Shown: positions 8,116 to 15,526, counted from the stretch's first letter. The stretch is DNA of 64,000 bases from Geodermatophilus aquaeductus (GCF_900182545.1 NZ_FXTJ01000001.1:558001-622000), one strand, 5' to 3'. Translations and numbers: made by a program. The notes: generated by a model from the letters alone, not told the origin.

Positions 8116-8774
8116 CCGGCGTCCTCGGCGTGGACCTGCCCGACGCCCGCGGGCGGACCGGCCTGGACCTGGTGGGGCGCGACCTCACCGGCAACCCCGA
8201 CGTCGTCGTCCGGGACGTCGAGGTGCTCTCCAGCTCCTGGTACGTCAACCGGCGGACGACGCTCGAGCGCCGCGGCCGTGACGGCACCTGGCGCACCGAG
8301 CAACGCGAGACCCACGACCGCGGCAACGGCGCGACGGTCCTGCTGTACGACACCGCCCGCCGCACGGTGCTGCTCACCCGGCAGTTCCGGTTCCCCGCCT
8401 ACGTCAACGGCTCCCCCGACGGGATGCTCGTCGAGACCGCGGCCGGGCTCCTGGACGAGCAGGACGCCGAGGCCGCGGTCCGCCGGGAGGCCGAGGAGGA
8501 GCTCGGCGTCGCCGTCGGCGCGCTCACCCGGCTGCCGGACCTGTTCATGAGCCCGGGGTCGGTGACCGAGCGGCTCGCCTTCTTCGCCGGCCCGTACACC
8601 CCGGCCGACCGCGTGTCGGCCGGGGGCGGGCTCGCCGAGGAGGGCGAGGACATCGAGGTGCTCGAGCTGTCCGTCGACGAGGCGCTGGCCATGGCCGGCG
8701 ACGGCCGGATCGCCGACGCCAAGACCGTCCTGCTGCTGCAGTGGGCGGCGCTGTACGGGCCCTTCCGGTCCTAG
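8112..8774 (+). CDS. Nudix hydrolase, NudK / ADP-ribose pyrophosphatase type
   Basis: A 220-residue Nudix enzyme that would hydrolyse a nucleoside diphosphate linked to another group. The Nudix box is complete: Gly of AAGLLDEQ through REAEEELG, with the metal-binding Glu residues of REAEEELG at about residues 125-132. The N-terminal extension with SSSWYVNRRTTLE resembles the GDP-mannose pyrophosphatase NudK group, which works as a dimer. The GTG at 8112 overlaps the stop of the deoxyribosyltransferase-like gene. The 3' end overlaps the convergent acetoacetyl-CoA ligase by 4 bases. GDP-mannose versus ADP-ribose cannot be decided by reading. Confidence 0.88.
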   Translation: MTGVLGVDLPDARGRTGLDLVGRDLTGNPDVVVRDVEVLSSSWYVNRRTTLERRGRDGTWRTEQRETHDRGNGATVLLYDTARRTVLLTRQFRFPAYVNGSPDGMLVETAAGLLDEQDAEAAVRREAEEELGVAVGALTRLPDLFMSPGSVTERLAFFAGPYTPADRVSAGGGLAEEGEDIEVLELSVDEALAMAGDGRIADAKTVLLLQWAALYGPFRS

Positions 8775-10753
8775 CGGGCGCCGCGCTCCCGGGCCAGCCC
8801 GATGTAGTGCTCGACCAGGGACGCGTCGTCGACGGCCCCGGGGTTGACCGCCTTCTCCGGCGGCACGCCCTGGAACAGCCGCTTGAGCGGGACCTCCAGC
8901 CGCTTGCCGGTGCGGGTGTGCGGGACGCCGGGCGCCACGAGGATCTCGTCGGGCACGTGCCGCGGGCTGGCCGAGCTGCGGATGGCGGCCCGGATGCGCC
9001 CGGCGAGCTCGTCGGTGAGTTCCGCGCCGGGCGCCATCTGGACGAACAGCGGCATCCAGTAGCCGCCGTCGCGCTGCTCGACGCCGAGGACGACGCAGTC
9101 GGCGATCTCGGGGAACGACTCGACGGCGGCGTAGATGTCGGCGGTGCCCATGCGCACGCCGCCGCGGTTGAGCGTGGAGTCCGAGCGCCCGGTGATGATG
9201 CAGGTGCCGCGGTCGGTGACCTCCATCCAGTCGCCGTGCCGCCACACGCCGGGCCACGGCTCGAAGTACGCCTCGCGGTAGCGGGTGCCGTCGGCGTCGT
9301 TCCAGAAGTACAGCGGCATCGACGGCATCGGCTCGGTGATCACCAGCTCGCCGAGCTCACCCACCACCGGCTCGCCGGCCTCGTTCCAGGCCGCCGCCGC
9401 GACGCCGAGCATCGGCCGCTGCAGCTCGCCGGCCGTCACCGGGAGCAGCAGGGTGCTGCCGATGAACCCGGTGGCGACGTCGGTGCCGCCGGAGGCCGAG
9501 CTGAGGAAGACGTCGCCGCCCACCGCGTCGTAGACCCAGTGGAACGCCGACGCCGGCAGCGGTGAGCCGGTGGACCCGATGACGCGCAGCGCCGACAGGT
9601 CGTGCGTCTCCCCCGGCCGGATGCCCGCCTTCTCGCAGGCGATGAGGTAGCCGGCGCTCGTGCCCAGGTAGGTGATGCCGGTGCGCGCGGCGAGGGCGAA
9701 CTGCGCGTCGACCGACGGGTACGCCGGGGCGCCGTCGTGGACCACCACGGTCGCGCCGCGCAGCAGCGCCGAGGTGGCGATGTTCCACATGATCCAGGCG
9801 GTGGAGGCGTACCAGTAGAAGCGGTCGCCGGGGCCGACGTCGCCGTGCAGGCCCAGCTGCTTGTGCTCCTCGAGGGCCACGCCGCCGTGCCCGTGCACGA
9901 TCCCCTTGGGCAGCCCGGTGGTGCCCGACGAGTAGACGATCCACAGCGGGTGCTCGAACGGCAGCGCCTCGAACACCGGGTCCTGCCGGTCGGCGACGGC
10001 GTCGGCCCAGGGCATCGCCCCGTCGGGCACCTCGTCGGGGAACAGCCGGGGCACCGCGACCGTCGTCCGTACGGTCGGCAGGGCGGCCCGCAGCTCGGCG
10101 ACGACCTCCCGCCGATCGTGGGCCTTCCCGTTGAAGCGGTAGCCGTCGACGGCGACCAGCACGGTGGGCTCGATCTGGGCGAAGCGGTCGAGGACCGCCC
10201 GGGTGCCGAAGTCCGGCGCGCAGGAGGACCACACCGCGCCGATCGAGGCGGCGCCGAGGAAGGCGACCACCGCCTCCGGCACGTTGGGCAGGTACCCGAC
10301 GACGCGGTCCCCGCGCTGCACGCCGAGGCGGCGCAGGGTGGCGGCGAACGCGCCCACCTGCGCGCGCAGCTCGGCCCAGGAGACCTCGACCGGCTCGGTG
10401 TCCTCGGCGACGGCGATCAGGGCCGGGTGCGCGTCCGTGGCGTGCCGCAGCGCCTGCTCGGCGTAGTTGACCGTGGCGTCGGGGAACCACTCCGCGCCCG
10501 GCATCTCGCGCCGGGTCAGGACCCTGTCGTCGGGGACGCGCTCGGGGAGGACGCCGGACCACACGGCGACGTCGGCCCAGAACTGGTCGAGGTGCTCCAC
10601 CGACCAGCGCCAGATCGCGTCGTAGTCGCCGGGGTCGAGGTCGAGCCCGCGGCGGGCGGCCACCTCGCGGGCGAAGGCGGCGAGCCGGGTGGCCTCCCGG
10701 ACCTCCTCGGTGGGCTGCCAGAGCACCGGTGCGGACGGGGTGTCAGCGGTCAC
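8771..10753 (-). CDS. aacS: Acetoacetate--CoA ligase
   Basis: A cytoplasmic adenylate-forming enzyme of 660 residues that activates acetoacetate with ATP and CoA, allowing use of ketone bodies and products of Leu or polyhydroxybutyrate breakdown. The AMP-binding signature is VYSSGTTGLPKG, the hinge region GGVRMGTADIYAAVE, and the A10 motif TRTGKRLEVP carries the catalytic Lys. Length and the N-terminal ACAS_N-like segment with WRWSVEHLDQFW agree with AacS rather than acetyl-CoA synthetase. The GTG at 10753 gives VTADTPSAP; the frame is open far upstream but that part is antisense to a secreted protein gene. Confidence 0.93.
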   Translation of the reverse strand: MTADTPSAPVLWQPTEEVREATRLAAFAREVAARRGLDLDPGDYDAIWRWSVEHLDQFWADVAVWSGVLPERVPDDRVLTRREMPGAEWFPDATVNYAEQALRHATDAHPALIAVAEDTEPVEVSWAELRAQVGAFAATLRRLGVQRGDRVVGYLPNVPEAVVAFLGAASIGAVWSSCAPDFGTRAVLDRFAQIEPTVLVAVDGYRFNGKAHDRREVVAELRAALPTVRTTVAVPRLFPDEVPDGAMPWADAVADRQDPVFEALPFEHPLWIVYSSGTTGLPKGIVHGHGGVALEEHKQLGLHGDVGPGDRFYWYASTAWIMWNIATSALLRGATVVVHDGAPAYPSVDAQFALAARTGITYLGTSAGYLIACEKAGIRPGETHDLSALRVIGSTGSPLPASAFHWVYDAVGGDVFLSSASGGTDVATGFIGSTLLLPVTAGELQRPMLGVAAAAWNEAGEPVVGELGELVITEPMPSMPLYFWNDADGTRYREAYFEPWPGVWRHGDWMEVTDRGTCIITGRSDSTLNRGGVRMGTADIYAAVESFPEIADCVVLGVEQRDGGYWMPLFVQMAPGAELTDELAGRIRAAIRSSASPRHVPDEILVAPGVPHTRTGKRLEVPLKRLFQGVPPEKAVNPGAVDDASLVEHYIGLARERGAR

Positions 10754-10928
10754 AGCAGCACCCTGCCACTGCCCGCCGGCGGCCGGGACGGGGGCCGGTG
10801 CCTCACGGAACGTGACGGAACGGTCCTGCGGACCACCCCATCGGACGACGGGTTCCAGGTGGCGCTCTCCGTAGCCGTCCCGCTCCAATGAGTAAGCACC
10901 GTGTCCGACGACACCGAGGGGAGGTGCG

Positions 10929-11837
10929 ATGGCCGAGCGTCCTGTGCTGCCGGGCCGTCGTGCCCGCCTGCGCCGGTGGGGTGGACGGACCCTCGTCCTC
11001 GCCGGGATCGGTGCCGGGGTCTGGCTGGCCGGCGCGTCCGCCGCCTCGGCCGAGGAGCCGCCCGGCGGCCTGCTCGGGGCGGTCACCGCACCCGTGGGCC
11101 AGGTCGCCGAGGCGGTCGTCCAGCCCGTCGCCCAGCCGGTGGTCCCGCCCCTGTCCCAGGCGGTGACCCCCGTGCTGGCGCCGGTGGCCGAGGTGGTCGC
11201 GCCGGTCACGCCGCCGCTGCGCGACGTCGTCGCGCCGGTGGTGACCCCGGTGGCGCAGGTGCTGCGGCCGGTCACGGACGCCCTGACCCCGGTCACCGAC
11301 GCCCTCGCCCCGGTCACGGACGCCCTCGCTCCCGTCACCGACGTGCTGTCGCCGGTGACCGACGCGCTCGCCCCGGCCACCGAGGTGCTCCCTCCCGTGA
11401 CCGACGTCGTCCTCCCGGCTGTCCCCGGCGCCCCGTCGCCGGTCCTCGACGCCGTCGACCCGGTCGACCCGTCCGTGGTTGCTGCTCCGTCGGCCCCGGT
11501 CGCGGCCCCCACCGGCCCGGCTAGCGCGCAGGACGGCGACGCGACGGTCCGGTCCGCGCACTCCGCGGACACCGCCCGGAGCGCCGTTCTCGCACCCGTC
11601 GCCACCCCGTCGCCGGTCGTCCCGGTCGCTCCCGCCGCGCCCGCCGTCCCGGTGGCGGCCGTCCCGGCGTCCACGGGCGCTGTCGCCGGTGGTGCCGGCG
11701 CCGACCGCGACCAGCCCTCCGCAGACCTCGGCGCGACGGTCCCCGTCGCGTCACCGGCGGCCGCGCGGGCCGCCTCCGCCGGGGCCCGGGACGCCGCCGC
11801 CGGCGACCCGGTCGACCCCGCCAGCTCCCCCGACTGA
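10929..11837 (+). CDS. Secreted Ala/Pro/Val-rich repeat protein
   Basis: A 302-residue exported protein of unknown function. A basic N-terminus and hydrophobic span (about 19-37) end in ASAASA, a signal peptidase I site. The mature part is low complexity: PV(T/A)xxL units give way at residues 114-154 to heptads of the form PVTDALA, encoded by near-exact 21-bp repeats. There is no cysteine and no sortase or membrane anchor. A GGGGAGGTG ribosome site precedes the ATG. It stands 90 bp upstream of the chaplin-like gene in the same direction, so both may build the cell surface. The heptads could form extended or amphipathic structure; that is inference. Confidence 0.8.
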   Translation: MAERPVLPGRRARLRRWGGRTLVLAGIGAGVWLAGASAASAEEPPGGLLGAVTAPVGQVAEAVVQPVAQPVVPPLSQAVTPVLAPVAEVVAPVTPPLRDVVAPVVTPVAQVLRPVTDALTPVTDALAPVTDALAPVTDVLSPVTDALAPATEVLPPVTDVVLPAVPGAPSPVLDAVDPVDPSVVAAPSAPVAAPTGPASAQDGDATVRSAHSADTARSAVLAPVATPSPVVPVAPAAPAVPVAAVPASTGAVAGGAGADRDQPSADLGATVPVASPAAARAASAGARDAAAGDPVDPASSPD

Positions 11838-11927
11838 GGAACGCGCTCCCGGCTCCCGAGCCGGTCGCAGCGCACGCCCCGCCGTCCCGTCCGGGACCGC
11901 GGACCTCACCTCAGTCAGGAGCACCCC

Positions 11928-13268
11928 ATGCACACCTGGGCCACCCGCGCCCTGCGCGTGGCACTGATGACCGGCGGCCTCGTGGCCCTCGGCACCGGTG
12001 TCGCCGCCGCCTCCGACGACCTCGACGTGACCGTGCCGGTCACCGTCACCGACAACGCGCTCGGTGTCCTCGACACCGGCACCGCCCTCGGCGGGCTGGA
12101 CCTGCCCGCCGTCTCGCAGGACATCGCCCTCGACCTGGGCCCGGTCGCCGTCTCCGTGCCCGTGACCATCGGGGGCAACGACGCCTCCGCGGCCGGCGGC
12201 ACCGCCACTCAGGAGCCGGCCGCGCCCGCGCCCGGCAGCACCGCGCCGGCCGACGTCGTGGTGCCGGTGACCGTCGTCGGCAACGCGATCGGCGTGCTCG
12301 GCGACGCCGAGGCCGGCGGCACCGCGCCCGCTGCCCCCGACGGCGCGGTGACCGTGCCCGTCACCGTGTGCGGGAACGGCGTGGGCGTCCTCGGTGACGC
12401 GCTCGGCGGCTGCACCGCGGCGACTCCCCCGGCCTCCGCGCCGGCCGACCCCGGTCCGCTCGGCGACCTGCTCGACGTCGACGTCCCGGTCACCGTGTGC
12501 GGCAACGGCGCCGGCGTGCTCGGCGACGCGGCCGGCGACTGCACCCCGGCGACGCCCGGCGGAGGCTCCGGCACCGACGGCGACGGCGGCCTGCTCGACG
12601 TCGACCTGCCGGTGACGGTCTGCGGCAACGGCGCCGGCGTGCTCGGCGACGCGGCCGGCGACTGCACCCCGGCGACGCCCGGCGGAGGCTCCGGCACCGA
12701 CAGCGACGGCGGCCTGCTCGACGTCGACCTGCCGGTGACGGTCTGCGGCAACGGCATCGGCCTCCTCGGCGACGCCCTCGGCGGGTGCTCTCCCGAGGGC
12801 ACCGGTGGCACCGACGGTCCCGGCACCGGCGGGGACGGTCCCGACGGCGGCATCGACGTCGACGTGCCGGTGACCGTCTGCGGCCTGGGTATCGGCCTGC
12901 TCGGCGACGTCCTCGGCGACTGCTCGCCGTCGACCGACCCCACCGACCCGACCGACCCGACCGACCCCACGGACCCGGAGCACCCCGGCACGCCGCAGGA
13001 CGGCTCGGACGGTCCGGGCGCCGGCACCGCGGGCCCCGGCCACACCTCCGGCTCCGCCTCCGTCTCCGGGCACGGGGTCGTCCGGCCGGCGTCCGCGGGC
13101 GGGCACTGGTCGGCCGGCCCCTGGACGACCTCCGGTCGCTCCGGGGACGGCGGCGAACTGGCCTACACCGGCACCGAGACGGCGACCGCCCTCGCGGCGG
13201 CCCTGCTGGCCCTCGCGCTGGGGACCGGCCTGACCCTCGCCGGTCGCCGCCGGGCGGACACCGTCTGA
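11928..13268 (+). CDS. Chaplin-like repeat surface protein with LAYTG sortase signal
   Basis: A 446-residue wall-anchored protein. After a signal peptide (cut near GVAAA-SDD) it has eight copies of a motif VPVTV-x-GN-x4-LGD. The last five contain a Cys pair, VPVTVCGNGxGxLGDAxGxC, with first Cys at residues 148, 191, 232, 273 and 318. This Cys-GN-Gly-rich-Cys pattern resembles streptomycete chaplin domains. Linkers are Gly/Ser/Thr/Pro rich, with a DPT tandem at about 340-352. The C-terminus has LAYTG (411-415), a hydrophobic span and RRR, a class E sortase signal; no sortase is in the window. AGGAG precedes the ATG. A role in surface hydrophobicity or adhesion is inferred. Confidence 0.85.
   Translation: MHTWATRALRVALMTGGLVALGTGVAAASDDLDVTVPVTVTDNALGVLDTGTALGGLDLPAVSQDIALDLGPVAVSVPVTIGGNDASAAGGTATQEPAAPAPGSTAPADVVVPVTVVGNAIGVLGDAEAGGTAPAAPDGAVTVPVTVCGNGVGVLGDALGGCTAATPPASAPADPGPLGDLLDVDVPVTVCGNGAGVLGDAAGDCTPATPGGGSGTDGDGGLLDVDLPVTVCGNGAGVLGDAAGDCTPATPGGGSGTDSDGGLLDVDLPVTVCGNGIGLLGDALGGCSPEGTGGTDGPGTGGDGPDGGIDVDVPVTVCGLGIGLLGDVLGDCSPSTDPTDPTDPTDPTDPEHPGTPQDGSDGPGAGTAGPGHTSGSASVSGHGVVRPASAGGHWSAGPWTTSGRSGDGGELAYTGTETATALAAALLALALGTGLTLAGRRRADTV
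12498..12743 (+). repeat. Two near-identical 123-bp coding repeats
   Basis: Within the chaplin-like gene the unit starting at 12498 recurs at 12621 with only a few base changes, and a diverged third unit starts at 12744. Each unit encodes 41 residues: one Cys-pair motif plus a PATPGGGSGTD linker. The near identity at DNA level points to recent duplication by unequal crossing over, so copy number may vary between strains. Confidence 0.9.
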
Positions 13269-13289
13269 CCGGCACCGCCCGACCCGCAC

Positions 13290-13327
13290 CGCGGACCCGG
13301 CCGGCAGCGTCGCCGGCCGGGTCCGCG
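13290..13327. terminator. Strong hairpin terminator after the chaplin-like gene
   Basis: A perfect 16-bp stem pairs 13290-13305 with 13312-13327 around the 6-base loop AGCGTC. It begins 22 bp after the chaplin-like stop and ends before the GTG of the DUF2237 gene. Confidence 0.8.
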
Positions 13328-13366
13328 GACGCGCGCGCCCTCCCGTCCCCTGCGACGATCACGGTC

Positions 13367-13774
13367 GTGACGGAGCCGGAGCCCAGGACCGAGCGCAACG
13401 TGCTGGGCGGCCCGCTCGAGGCGTGCGGCACCGAGCCGCTGACCGGCTTCTACCGCGACGGCGCCTGCCGCACCGGCCCGGACGACCTGGGCAGCCACAC
13501 GGTCTGCGCCGTCGTCTCCCGCGAGTTCCTGGCGATGCAGCGCGAGCTCGGCAACGACCTCACGACGCCGCGGCCGGAGTACGGCTTCCCGGGGCTCGCG
13601 CCCGGTGACCGCTGGTGCGTCGTCGCCACCCGGTGGCTGCAGGCCTACCGCGCCGGCGCCGCCGCCGGGGTGGTCCTGGCGGCCACGAACGAGCGGTCCC
13701 TGGAGGTCGTGCCGCTGTCCGCGCTGCGCCAGTACGCCGTCGACGTGCCCGACGACGTCAGCGGCCTGGAATGA
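13367..13774 (+). CDS. DUF2237 family protein
   Basis: A 135-residue soluble protein of a widespread family without a known function. Recognisable blocks are RNVLGGPLEACGTEPLTGFY, TGPDDLGSHTVC, PGLAPGDRWCVVATRWLQA and AATNERSLEVVPL. Four cysteines (in EACG, GACR, HTVC and RWCV) are conserved in the family and may bind metal. The GTG at 13367 is the first start compatible with family length. It lies after the terminator at 13290-13327, so it begins a new transcript that probably runs into the peroxidase gene 55 bp downstream. Confidence 0.88.
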   Translation: MTEPEPRTERNVLGGPLEACGTEPLTGFYRDGACRTGPDDLGSHTVCAVVSREFLAMQRELGNDLTTPRPEYGFPGLAPGDRWCVVATRWLQAYRAGAAAGVVLAATNERSLEVVPLSALRQYAVDVPDDVSGLE

Positions 13775-13829
13775 GCCGGCCGGCCCGCGCGCTGCTGCGG
13801 TCGACCGGCCCCGGCTGCGAGGAGACCCC

Positions 13830-14324
13830 GTGAGCGACCTGCTCGACCTGCCCGTCTCGACCCTGCAGGGCGAGGACACCACGCTCGGCGCGCTCACCGG
13901 CGGCCGTCCCGCCCTGGTGGTCAACGTCGCCAGCCGGTGCGGCCTGACCCCGCAGTACGCCCGGCTCGAGGAGCTGCAGGAGGAGTACGGCGCGCGCGGG
14001 TTCACCGTGGTCGGCGTCCCGTGCAACCAGTTCGCCGGGCAGGAGCCGGGCACCGCCGAGGAGATCGCCGGCTTCTGCTCGGCCACCTACGGCGTCACCT
14101 TCCCGATGACCGCGAAGGTCGACGTCAACGGCGAGGGCGCGCACCCGGTGTACCAGCGACTCACCGAGACGCCCGACGCCGCCGGCGAGGCCGGGCCGGT
14201 GCAGTGGAACTTCGAGAAGTTCCTGGTCGACGGCGACGGCGCGGTGATGGCGCGGTTCCGCCCGATGACCGACCCGGGCGCCCCGGAGGTCCGCACCGCC
14301 ATCGAGGCCCTCCTCCCTCGCTGA
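13830..14324 (+). CDS. Glutathione peroxidase family thiol peroxidase
   Basis: A 164-residue peroxidase of the BsaA/GPx family, which reduces hydroperoxides using a Cys in place of selenocysteine. The peroxidatic Cys lies in VNVASRCGLTPQY (about residue 36), followed by GVPCNQFAGQEPG with the conserved Gln and a second Cys, and QWNFEKFLVD with the conserved Trp. In actinobacteria the reductant is probably thioredoxin rather than glutathione. The GTG at 13830 has AGGAG 8 bp before it. The last about 50 bp recur 208 bp downstream as a decayed copy. Confidence 0.93.
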   Translation: MSDLLDLPVSTLQGEDTTLGALTGGRPALVVNVASRCGLTPQYARLEELQEEYGARGFTVVGVPCNQFAGQEPGTAEEIAGFCSATYGVTFPMTAKVDVNGEGAHPVYQRLTETPDAAGEAGPVQWNFEKFLVDGDGAVMARFRPMTDPGAPEVRTAIEALLPR

Positions 14325-14349
14325 CCGCGGGGCCTGCGGTCCTCCGCGT

Positions 14350-14471
14350 GCTCCTGCGGTGTCACGACGCCGCAGGAGCGGGTGGAACACCGCGGGAGCC
14401 GGCGGCCTTGCCGGGGTTCCTCGCGCACCGCCCGCGCTGCAGGACCGGCACCGCGCGAGGAACGCCGGCAC
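14350..14471. repeat. Hairpin element, copy A
   Basis: Non-coding element of two hairpins. Hairpin 1 (14350-14379) is a perfect 10-bp stem, GCTCCTGCGG with CCGCAGGAGC, around a 10-base loop. Hairpin 2 (14410-14469) is a 17-bp stem with one mismatch around a 26-base loop. Copy B repeats hairpin 2 almost base for base 219 bp further on, and copy C at 39.7 kb shares the plan. This element fills the 411-bp gap between gpx and the DsbA-family gene together with copy B. Confidence 0.8.
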
Positions 14472-14482
14472 TGCCGGGCGAC

Positions 14483-14534
14483 GGGGCGTCCCGGAGGTCC
14501 GGACCGCGATCAAGCCCCCTCCTCCCCCGCTGAC
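14483..14534 (+). pseudogene. Duplicated 3' tail of the gpx gene
   Basis: The stretch around CCCGGAGGTCC (14490-14500) to CGCTGACC (14529-14535) matches the last about 50 bp of gpx (14278-14327), including the stop codon, at an offset of 208-209 bp with about eight differences. It has no start and no ribosome site. It shows that copy B of the hairpin element arose by tandem duplication of gpx tail plus element. Confidence 0.75.
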
Positions 14535-14560
14535 CCCCGCCTCCTGAAGTGGTCCTCGCC

Positions 14561-14690
14561 CTCCTGGGGTCCTGCAGCACCCCAGGAGCACGAACGCCGC
14601 CCCAGGAGCGACCGCTCCGGCGCACGTTGCCGGGGTTCCTCGCGCACCGCCCGCGCTGCAGGACCGGCACCGCGCGAGGAACGCCGGCAC
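14561..14690. repeat. Hairpin element, copy B
   Basis: Hairpin 1 (14561-14588) is a perfect 10-bp stem, CTCCTGGGGT with ACCCCAGGAG, loop CCTGCAGC. Hairpin 2 (14629-14688) is essentially identical to that of copy A. In hairpin 1 both arms differ from copy A in a compensating way, so pairing is kept while sequence changes. The motif CCCCAGGAGCG follows at 14600-14610, as in copy C. Confidence 0.8.
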
Positions 14691-14735
14691 GGCGGGCGCA
14701 GGCGGGACCCCGCCGGGCGGAGCAGCATCGTGCTC

Positions 14736-15452
14736 ATGGCCGACCTGCACTTCTACTTCGACCCGGTGTGCCCGTTCGCGTGGCTGACCAGCCGGTGGGT
14801 CCGCACCGTCGCGGCCCAGCGGGCGTACGACGTCGACTGGCGGTTCATCTCGCTGCGCCTGCTCAACGCGCACGTCGACTACGACGCCCAGTTCCCGCCC
14901 GAGTACGAGGCCGGCCACACCGCCGGGCTGCGGCTGCTGCGGGTGGCCGCCCGCACGCGGGAGGAGCACGGCCGGGCGGCGGTCGGCACGCTGTACGAGC
15001 GCCTCGGCGAGCGCATCCACGACACCGAGCCCGACCGGCCCGGCACCGCCGGCGAGCGCGGCACCCGCGGCTACCTCGAGCCGGTGCTCGAGCGCGCCGG
15101 CCTGCCGGCCGACCTCGCCGCCGCCCTCGACGACGACCGCTGGGACGCCGTCGTCCGCGCCGAGACCGACGAGGCGCTCGCGCTCACCGGGAGGGACGTC
15201 GGGACGCCGATCCTGCACTTCGAGCCACCGGAGGGCGTGGCCTTCTTCGGCCCGGTCATCAGCCGCGTGCCGCCGGAGGACCGCGCGGCCGAGCTGTGGG
15301 ACCACGTGGTGGGCCTCGCCCGCTTCCCCGGGTTCGCGGAGCTCAAGCGGAGCCTGCGCGAGCGGCCACAGCTCGTCGCCGCCGGCGTGCGCCCCGACGA
15401 GGTCGGGGTACAGGAGGACTGGCACGGCGGGAGCCGCCGCATGAAGCGGTGA
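14736..15452 (+). CDS. DsbA-family protein, mycothiol-dependent nitroreductase (Rv2466c) type
   Basis: A 238-residue thioredoxin-fold protein of the DsbA/HCCA isomerase family. LHFYFDPVCPFAWLTSRW near the N-terminus, the helical insert with ERLGERIHD, and the cis-Pro region DVGTPILHF followed by FFGPVISRVP match mycobacterial Rv2466c, which uses mycothiol. Rv2466c has CPWC; here the motif is CPFA, so the second (resolving) Cys is gone and only Cys11 remains. ATG 14736 is given; GTG 14730, two codons earlier, has better spacing from GGAG at 14719-14722 and may be the true start. Confidence 0.85.
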   Translation: MADLHFYFDPVCPFAWLTSRWVRTVAAQRAYDVDWRFISLRLLNAHVDYDAQFPPEYEAGHTAGLRLLRVAARTREEHGRAAVGTLYERLGERIHDTEPDRPGTAGERGTRGYLEPVLERAGLPADLAAALDDDRWDAVVRAETDEALALTGRDVGTPILHFEPPEGVAFFGPVISRVPPEDRAAELWDHVVGLARFPGFAELKRSLRERPQLVAAGVRPDEVGVQEDWHGGSRRMKR

Positions 15453-15484
15453 CCCACGCGGGTGAGGACGCCGGATCCGGGTAC

Positions 15485-15503
15485 TAAGGTGAGCCTTGCC
15501 TGA
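15485..15503 (+). promoter_or_regulatory. Iron box (DtxR/IdeR/DmdR type) overlapping a -10 element
   Basis: TAAGGTGAGCCTTGCCTGA agrees at 13 of 19 positions with the consensus TTAGGTTAGGCTAACCTAA and keeps both half-site cores. Its first six bases, TAAGGT, also fit a -10 box. It lies 24 bp before the GTG of the first permease, so iron-loaded repressor would block transcription of the uptake operon. Confidence 0.75.
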
Positions 15504-15526
15504 TCACGACCGTCCGGAGCTGCCCG

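Noticed and set aside
10754-11875. N-terminal extension of acetoacetyl-CoA ligase by about 370 residues
   Set aside because: The extension is Thr/Ser/Ala low complexity, antisense to the secreted repeat protein gene, and the family starts near GTG 10753.
12498-12866. Regular 123-bp repeats as a possible CRISPR array
   Set aside because: The units are in frame, encode a conserved Cys motif within an open gene, lack unique spacers and have no cas genes nearby.
12935-12985. ACCGACCC tandem repeat as a separate regulatory repeat
   Set aside because: It is the DPT repeat coding sequence of the chaplin-like protein.
14382-14735. Possible N-terminal extension of the DsbA-family protein through the hairpin elements
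   Set aside because: The frame stays open only because of GC content; its sequence is basic, non-family and repeated, and a start with a ribosome site exists at 14730/14736.
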